Assembly: GCA_036924285.1 (NCBI GenBank)
Contig: JAYKYS010000010.1
Location: 3,472,001-3,536,000, forward strand
Direction of reading: 5' to 3'
DNA from: Asterella californica
Taxonomy: Eukaryota; Streptophyta; Marchantiopsida; Marchantiales; Aytoniaceae
DNA length: 64,000 bases
In this document: positions 58,201 to 64,000 of the stretch, piece by piece
Numbering within the stretch: position 1 is the first letter of the stretch
Layout: every line of letters starts with the position of its first letter
The notes under the pieces: generated by a model
Seen by the model: the letters and a program-made list of their open reading frames with translations, nothing else
What the model was told of the DNA's origin: nothing
The model's database searches: none
Made by a program: the position numbers and the translations under genes

Positions 58201-58806
58201 CCTACTTAACATCTCCTTGAACTCCTTCTCCTCAGCAGGTAGAAGAAAATCTGTAGAACCAACCTTTAACTCCTTAAGCGTAGCTTCTGTAAACTTGTGA
58301 CCTATCTGATCAGGATACCGTAAGCTCTTCTCCTTTGAGGCTTGTTGAACTCGTTGGTCAGAGTCGCTAGGTAGCGGTTGTGCAACCGGCTTCACCTTTT
58401 TATCCACCGTTTTATACCTGGTCTCAACTATGACTTCAGGTATCTGGAATGACTCTATAGCCGAGTAAAGCTCCATAGAACGTATGTAGACAACTTGGTC
58501 TTCATTCCCTTGCTCAGCCTTACGAAGCTCTTCCAAAGGATCATCTAAATCCATCTCCATGTAAACGCCCTCTATCTTATCCTCCTCACTAAGCACACCA
58601 ACTCTTTTTAGATCTTTTTGGGTTCTTTGCACAGCTTTCTTCTCCCATTTCTGAAGATCAGCAAGCTGTGTATACACAGCAAATCCACTCTCCGAATATC
58701 TCACCACTCCTGTACAAAAGGCACTATCCTTCTCCAACGAGAGTACCTTCTCTTGTGTAGCGGTACCACTATACTCTCGCTCTATAGTGGCCCTCTGGAA
58801 AAATCC
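55297..58806 (-). CDS. Ty3 element 3 Pol (RT, RNase H, integrase), one in-frame TGA
   Basis: The frame opens after a TAA at 58809-58807 and has no obvious ATG start, so it is probably made by -1 frameshifting from gag. Counting from Leu at 58737: RT about 195-430 with IRNTGIGPIVGEF, first Asp 301 (SIGDLYSGYDQF) and FLDD 363-366; RNase H with Asp531, Glu573, Asp598; integrase zinc His757, His764, Cys794, Cys797; catalytic Asp824, Asp883, Glu918. A TGA at 55938-55936 follows codon 933 (AIVKACN). The same frame continues to 55297 with ALWADRTTHSSVTGYMPAEL, LRIRQLERRPED and GPY/F (KRWFGPYVVVRIHDNATYVL), ending in a Glu-rich tail. Element 1 has a sense codon at the equivalent place (KACDGKPRE), so the TGA is probably a single mutation. 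Confidence 0.92.
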
Positions 58807-61148
58807 TTAAACTCTTCAGTGACTTTGGGTAGAGAAACGCTCCGCAAGTAATCTCGGTTACGCTCATGATTAGCAGACACAGTCAAGAACTGTACCGTTG
58901 TTTTGCCATCCTGACTCCTGATCCGAGCATAAGCAGAACCGTCATCCAACACCTTAGTCTCCATCCTTACAGCTGTAATGAATGGTTGACCAAGAATAAC
59001 CAGATAGGAAGTAGTATCTTGAACAAAGAAGTTTTGTTCAAGTACCACATTCCCTATCTTAACCTTCACATCCGGACAAGCACCATAGAGTTCTCCTCGT
59101 GTGTTGTTTGCTGCTCGGATCATCCAACCATGATCTATATCAACAGGCCATCCACCCTGCTTGTAGATGTCCTTAGAGACAATATTGATCTCAGATCCAT
59201 GATCGATGAGAGCAACCACCGGATCTCTCATCTCTCCTACATTCACTAAGGTTTCAGTTGTGGCTCTTGCCCAATGCCCTCTAGTGTAATGACTAGAGAT
59301 CTTATCGTCCTCTTCCTTATCCACATCAAATCGAACTTTACGAGTGTTGTAAGAATGAACCAACTCTCGCTCCTCTTCCTCTGTAATCACTGTGTCTAGA
59401 GCACTGGACACTGCGGTCTCTCCCGTCAATTGTCTCTTCCGCTTGATAATGTCAATGATGACATCATGAAACTCCTTCTTCGCAATCCCGAGGATTTCTC
59501 GCAAGGTAAACTCAATTTTTGTATTGAGCACCTTCTCCTGCAACACCTCTTTCATGTTGGTTGCTGCTTCAATGTCTGATTGCAGCTTGTACATGGGAGC
59601 TTTGCCCTTCTCCCTAACCTTACTCTTCTCTGCACTCCCAGAAGGTAAGACGTCCTCCATAGCTTCTTCTCGTAGAGGTGTAGTCTCCTGTCGGAGTCTA
59701 TCTCCTCTTAGTTGCCTCTTGGGAGCCGCTCTCTCCTCACTTGGACCAGCCTCATCTCTCCTACGCTTCTCTTCCATGATAGCTTCATGTTGAGCCTTGG
59801 CTACGTAGGCATGAACGGACATAGCATCTACGGGATCATCCCATCCAGTAGCACTCCTGATTGCTGTGGCTGTTCTGAGCAACTCCTCCCTTGCCATTTT
59901 CCCCTTTCTGTTCGTGCTCACAGCGTGACTCCACATATCAGTCGTATCCTCATGTTTCAAAAAGGCACTCTCCTTTTTGCTAATCACCTCGACTCCATAA
60001 GTAGAAACTTCTACCGATGCCACATCGTGCACTGTTAGATGGTCCTCCAAAATTTTCTTCATCCCTCCTCTACCGAAGTTGGTCCTCAGAGTCTCTCCGT
60101 TGTCTCTCAAGGCAATTTTTCCTTCCTTCCAGAAAATTATGCCTTGCTGCAAGGCATCAGTGAAACTCCCGCATTCCTTTCGTTGATGATCGGTGTTGTC
60201 ACACCAAATACACCTCTGAACATATCCTTGTTTTGGTGCAGGTCTCCCTTCAGGTGCCCCATCCTTCTCCTCCAACCTTGTCAACTTGATCTGTAAGTCT
60301 CTCATCTTCTTCTCCAAATCTTCCATTGCTTGATTCCGCTGTGGTACAACCGTAGTGATAGGAATAGTAGGAAGTGAAATAGTAGGTAGAGGAGCAGTCT
60401 GCACCGTTGGTTGCCTTCGTGGTATCACAATAGGCGGTGGTCTTGGTGCTTGAGTCACAACCACCTTCCCTCTTCGATATTCTCGCTTCGCAAGTACTCC
60501 CACTGCTTCGCTAACGTTCTTCCAATCAGATGTAAGACCATTGTCTTTCGTCCGATCTTCCAACAGCAACTCTAACTCCCTTTGTAGCTCGCTGTTGGCT
60601 GACTGTAAAAATAGCTCCACTTTGTCATTCTCAAGTGTGAGCTTCTCCATCCGAGATAGTTGAAGAAACTGTCTCTCAAACTCCCGAAGTAGTTCGGTAG
60701 CAACTAGTTCCTTGTTGGGTTTGTTCACCCACTCCATGAATGACTTCTTAGTCACTCGATCTGCATCCTCCAAAGAGTATTTCTCCTTCAACTGAAGAGA
60801 AAACTCCTCCCAGTTAGCCCCATGAGCTTGAATGAGCCCCTTCACATGTTCCCGTAACTCCGGAACAACAGCGAGCTCAAACGTCCGTACCATCTCCCTC
60901 TCTGGTACCTTACTCAGCTCCATCTCTCGAGAATAGAACTTCAGGTATTTGGAGATGTTTCTCCCTTCAAACTGATCCAATGTCCCCACCACCGAATGCA
61001 AAGCCTTGGTAGCCATCGCCTCTTTCCGCTGAACAGCTTGTTGTTGATCCATGTACAGAGCAAATGCTTGGAACATTTGCCCTATAGCAGGATCAAGCTG
61101 CAGCGGAATCGTGCCCGAAGGGTTTCCAACTCTTTGTCTCTCGGCCAT
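58782..61148 (-). CDS. Ty3 element 3 Gag-protease polyprotein (788 aa, intact)
   Basis: Starts at ATG 61148 (MAERQRVGNPSG) and ends at TAG 58784-58782. The Gag core, residues about 45-225, is helical and charged (ISKYLKFYSREMELSKV, ELLREFERQFLQLSRMEKL). A Pro-rich linker (235-270), a short coiled coil (273-295) and a CCHC zinc knuckle at 313-326 (CIWCDNTDHQRKEC) follow. A basic region precedes IEFTLREILGIAKKEFHDVI (545-566). The aspartic protease is near the C-terminus (ALIDHGSEINIVSKDIY, Asp649-His650-Gly651; ILGQPFITAVRMETKV). The usual Ser/Thr after the catalytic Asp is His. Pol follows in the -1 frame with a 25-nt overlap. Confidence 0.95.
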   Translation of the reverse strand: MAERQRVGNPSGTIPLQLDPAIGQMFQAFALYMDQQQAVQRKEAMATKALHSVVGTLDQFEGRNISKYLKFYSREMELSKVPEREMVRTFELAVVPELREHVKGLIQAHGANWEEFSLQLKEKYSLEDADRVTKKSFMEWVNKPNKELVATELLREFERQFLQLSRMEKLTLENDKVELFLQSANSELQRELELLLEDRTKDNGLTSDWKNVSEAVGVLAKREYRRGKVVVTQAPRPPPIVIPRRQPTVQTAPLPTISLPTIPITTVVPQRNQAMEDLEKKMRDLQIKLTRLEEKDGAPEGRPAPKQGYVQRCIWCDNTDHQRKECGSFTDALQQGIIFWKEGKIALRDNGETLRTNFGRGGMKKILEDHLTVHDVASVEVSTYGVEVISKKESAFLKHEDTTDMWSHAVSTNRKGKMAREELLRTATAIRSATGWDDPVDAMSVHAYVAKAQHEAIMEEKRRRDEAGPSEERAAPKRQLRGDRLRQETTPLREEAMEDVLPSGSAEKSKVREKGKAPMYKLQSDIEAATNMKEVLQEKVLNTKIEFTLREILGIAKKEFHDVIIDIIKRKRQLTGETAVSSALDTVITEEEERELVHSYNTRKVRFDVDKEEDDKISSHYTRGHWARATTETLVNVGEMRDPVVALIDHGSEINIVSKDIYKQGGWPVDIDHGWMIRAANNTRGELYGACPDVKVKIGNVVLEQNFFVQDTTSYLVILGQPFITAVRMETKVLDDGSAYARIRSQDGKTTVQFLTVSANHERNRDYLRSVSLPKVTEEFKDFSRGPL

Positions 61149-61193
61149 GGTAAAGTTCTGAGAAGAACTTCACTAACTCTCCACCCCATAAGT

Positions 61194-61211
61194 TTCACGT
61201 CGAGTTCACCA
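61194..61211 (-). other. Primer binding site of Ty3 element 3
   Basis: Two bases after the LTR terminal ACA, the minus strand reads TGGTGAACTCGACGTGA, in the correct position and with the TGG needed to pair with a tRNA CCA end. The tRNA is not identified, and the site differs from that of element 2. Confidence 0.55.
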
Positions 61212-61213
61212 AC

Positions 61214-63723
61214 TGTCGTGTGACGTGCTTTCTTATCTGAGAATACACCGAGTATCTAGCTGTAGAGAGTACGTGTCGCACTCCGTGACTCAGAACCAGC
61301 AACCACCCAAACCTCTCTCTGACCTCCAAGTACACTTTGAACCTTTCTCGCTACGATATCCTCACGTCCTCTCGGCAGATCTCTCTCTTACTTGACTAGG
61401 AATAGAACCGGGGTAACAAGCACGGGCAACCTGTTCCTGCCATCACCGCAAGCATTCTTGGGTCTGCTGGTCATCACTCCAGCCTCACCACAAGAGAAAT
61501 ACCAGCACTCCTAATAGAAAAGAAACCTAAGCGCAACGCCCGCACACAAATCCAATCAAAACCAACTGGGCGTACAAACAGGCATGCGGGTATGGAGAGG
61601 ATCCAAACACAGGAAATACAGTCAACAACTCTCCATACCCATGATCAAGTGCTCTGAAGCACTGGCAAAACCTCCAGGTCGACCTGTTCTCCAAAAGAAT
61701 CTTAACTCTTGCGCCTTTCGGAGCAAGAACCTCTCAACTTGAACTCGCTGTCACTCCTCAACCACAGCTCAGAATGAGATGAAACCAAGGCCAGCAGATA
61801 GCCTGTAGAATAATCTCTCTATTAAGGTATTACATGCAGAGAGATCATCTCTGAGTTGGCATCTATGCCCTTCCAAAGTTCGCTGTTTCTATAACACGAT
61901 ACTATTTCAACAGAACTTTGCTGTTCGATTCCTCACAAACCACTCGATCAAAACAGCTCAAACTTCTCAGGAAGCTAATGTGTCACCATCACTACCACTC
62001 TGTAAAATTTCACCAGCATATCTTCAACCAAACTCTCGGAGCGATCAAGCCCTTATCGCTGTTTTTATAACATGATACTATTTTGACAGAACTTTGCTGT
62101 TCGATTCCTCACAAACCGCTCGATCAAAACAGCTCAAACTTCTCAGGAAGCTAATGTGTCACCATCACTACCACTCTGTAAAATTTCACCAGCAGATCTT
62201 CAACCAAACTCTCGGAATGATCCAAGTCCTTTTCGTCAATGACACAAGGCGATATGTAGACCCTTGTGCACAAAAACAATGTTTCCCTTCAACCCAATAA
62301 TCCAAAATTTCACAGGTAGGTAGCTGACTGTACCTTCTCAGACCCTGGAAGGTTTCATAGCAAAATTCGACCTCAAACTCCCCATATCTCTCTCAATGTC
62401 TCATGTTTACAGTCGCCTACTATCATAACCTCCGATTTGAGACACCCAACTTCGGCTGGCCATAACTTTTTCACTCCGGCTTGGAATCGATCGATCTCGG
62501 ACTCCATCGGCAAGCCCATCTCAAGAGCTTTCCAGCAACAGTCAATTCATCTCCAGCAACCTCACAGAACTCCCAGAAAGCGAAAAAAGACCTCACGGAA
62601 ATGAAATTGGTCACGAATTTGACCCCCTCAGCTTCAATTGATCGTAACTTTCTCATCCGCGCTTCAAATCCAGCAACCATTGAGTCCACGGGCATCCTCG
62701 TCTCCCAAGCTTTCCAACCATAGCTCACACTCCGCGAATGGACCACGGGAAGTGCCTCTAACCCTCAAAACGTGAAAGGAACTTGGTAGAAGGTGATTGG
62801 TCAAACTTTCGACCAATGAGAAACAAGTTGACAAAAGGGTTTTGTCTTCACTCACATGACAAACACACAAAGAACGAATTTTTTATCCAAGAGTACCATT
62901 TAGGCCTCAAAGTTTATATTGAACAAACTACAAACACGTGCCGTTGATGATGCCGTCAGCAACGAAGCACGTAAACACGAAGTACAAACTACACTCAATA
63001 GAGAGTCAGAATCCCGACTCTAAAACGGTTGACAATAAACGGAACTACAAAAGGAACGGACGAAGCTATTATCTGGTTGTAATAATCCTCTCCGAAGTTC
63101 CTGACGACAAACTCTCGATGCGCCACCTTAGGTCGACTGTAACAACGTATTTCGACCCAGGTGTTGAACGGAACTCTCGCTGGGAAGTTCAGATCTAATG
63201 GAGGATCCATACTACATCAAAGCAAGATATAGACAGTAAGATCCCAAACCGCGTCGTATGTGACAATAGGAAGGATGATAGGGTCTGGAGTAGCCATCAC
63301 CGCGGTCATGAACGACTCGCCCCAGTGAGCTACCATAAATACTCGAAAATGATCCCACGGCAGACAATGAATCTTAATGACGAATGGATGCGCAAGTGGT
63401 AGATCAGGAGCACGAAAGGGCTCTCCGTTCATGCCTACCACTCGCACTGCCGCTTACTTCATCCGATGATACTGATCACACTCACCCTAGACTTGGATAC
63501 TCTACACTCTGTCCCTCAAGCTCCGCGCACCTCTCTTCTTATACATCAATCTCCCCATGTGACGACAAGAGTACTACTCTTATCTCCACTCAGCGAAGAG
63601 TACACGGATCGTCCACGTGGAGCCTTATCTTTTGACACGATAAGATCCTAGTGGCTCCTCAACACCAAACACGTACGAAGGATATGTGGTGGTTTCACAC
63701 CCTAGCCAATCCACAACACGACA
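61214..63723 (-). repeat. 5' LTR of Ty3 element 3 (2,510 bp)
   Basis: A direct repeat of 52722-55231 at constant offset 8,492, with 8 substitutions counted by eye. It includes the same internal 176-bp duplication (61882-62233). It directly abuts the resumed RT frame of element 2 at 63724. Confidence 0.95.
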
Positions 63724-64000
63724 GCGTTTGCTGGAAGGTCAATCTATTCTATTGGAGATCTGTTTTCAGGTTATGATCAGTTTTAGTTTGCTTTGGAGAG
63801 TAGAGACTTGACTACCATGCGTACACCTTTGGGATTGATGCGGATGTGTACTCTTCCTCAGGGTGCGGCAAACTCAGTATTCCATATGCAGAATACGATG
63901 CATAAGGTGTTACGAGAGTTTGTACCTGAGGTCACTATCCTGTTTCTGGATGATATTCTCATGAAGGGCTGTCCGGTGGAAGACAAAGACGAAGCTGTGA
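63724..64000 (+). pseudogene. Ty3 element 2 RT, second part (runs off the window)
   Basis: A continuous frame: AFAGRSIYSIGDLFSGYDQF, one TAG where element 3 has Gln, then SRDLTTMRTPLGLMRMC, LPQGAANSVFHMQN and the RT catalytic motif FLDDILMKG (about 63945). It continues element 2 pol from 52721 and is cut by the window end. Confidence 0.9.

Larger units (their letters stand above)
52722..63723 (-). mobile_element. Ty3 element 3: complete, recently inserted LTR retrotransposon (11,002 bp)
   Basis: On the minus strand: 5' LTR 63723-61214, primer site 61211-, gag-pro 61148-58782, pol 58806-55297, polypurine tract 55246-55232 and 3' LTR 55231-52722. Both LTRs are 2,510 bp and begin TGTCGTGTTG and end CACACGACA. 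Comparing them by eye I found 8 base differences and no indels. The 4-bp word gcgt flanks both ends (52718-52721 and 63724-63727); it is 5 bp if the terminal T is shared. It interrupts the RT of element 2. All structural parts are present; the only coding damage I see is one in-frame TGA in pol. Confidence 0.95.
47732..64000 (+). mobile_element. Ty3 element 2: plus strand, interrupted by element 3, continues past window end
   Basis: Components are the 5' LTR (47732-49051), primer site (49054-), decayed gag-pro (49121-51619) and the beginning of pol (about 51700-52721). Element 3 sits at 52722-63723, and RT resumes at 63724. The sequence gcgt is present on both sides of element 3, and reading from 52721 into 63728 restores the family motif AEAFAGRSIYSIGDL, which shows that the two halves are one element. 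Confidence 0.92.

Overview
The window is nuclear DNA of a land plant, most likely a bryophyte. I lean towards a Marchantia-type liverwort, because the coiled-coil repeat proteins at 35.1-35.9 kb and 39.8-41.6 kb and the Ty3 lineage at 44-64 kb resemble sequences I remember from such genomes. That is recollection, not a search result. Supporting facts in the sequence are a thylakoid ascorbate peroxidase, spliceosomal introns (GT-AG plus one GC-AG) and plant-type copia, Ty3 and LINE elements.

Gene-bearing left half (1-28 kb). Three host genes can be supported. A complete intronless thylakoid ascorbate peroxidase lies at 5140-6435 (+). A three-exon, single-pass membrane LEA_2 protein lies at 11799-9979 (-). 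A twelve-exon DUF707 gene lies at 26644-20876 (-); I assembled it exon by exon from reading frame, splice sites and family motifs. A damaged reading frame of unknown identity lies at the left edge (3-446). Between the genes are AT-rich spacers with small hairpin elements, short tandem duplications and a truncated copia element (13.4-15.7 kb, minus strand) with its 5' LTR and initiator-Met primer site.

Repeat belt (28.7-44 kb). In order it holds a tRNA-like head, three tandem units of about 0.77 kb each with a stem-loop, a broken Ty3 pol on the plus strand whose integrase is split by two insertions and whose 3' end encodes a degenerate PHD finger, a LINE fragment, a damaged coiled-coil reading frame, and a degenerate minisatellite.

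Nested Ty3 stack (44-64 kb). Three related LTR retrotransposons are nested with alternating orientation. The oldest is a decayed minus-strand element (44058-47731) cut off by a plus-strand element starting at 47732. That element is in turn split inside reverse transcriptase by a complete minus-strand element (52722-63723, 11,002 bp, two 2,510-bp LTRs). The plus-strand element resumes at 63724 and runs off the window. The innermost copy looks recent: I counted 8 differences between its LTRs, its Gag-Pro frame is intact, and pol is broken only by one in-frame TGA.

The host genes show no functional link to each other. The peroxidase detoxifies peroxide at thylakoids, the LEA_2 protein is a presumed membrane/stress protein, and DUF707 is a presumed endomembrane protein of unknown activity.
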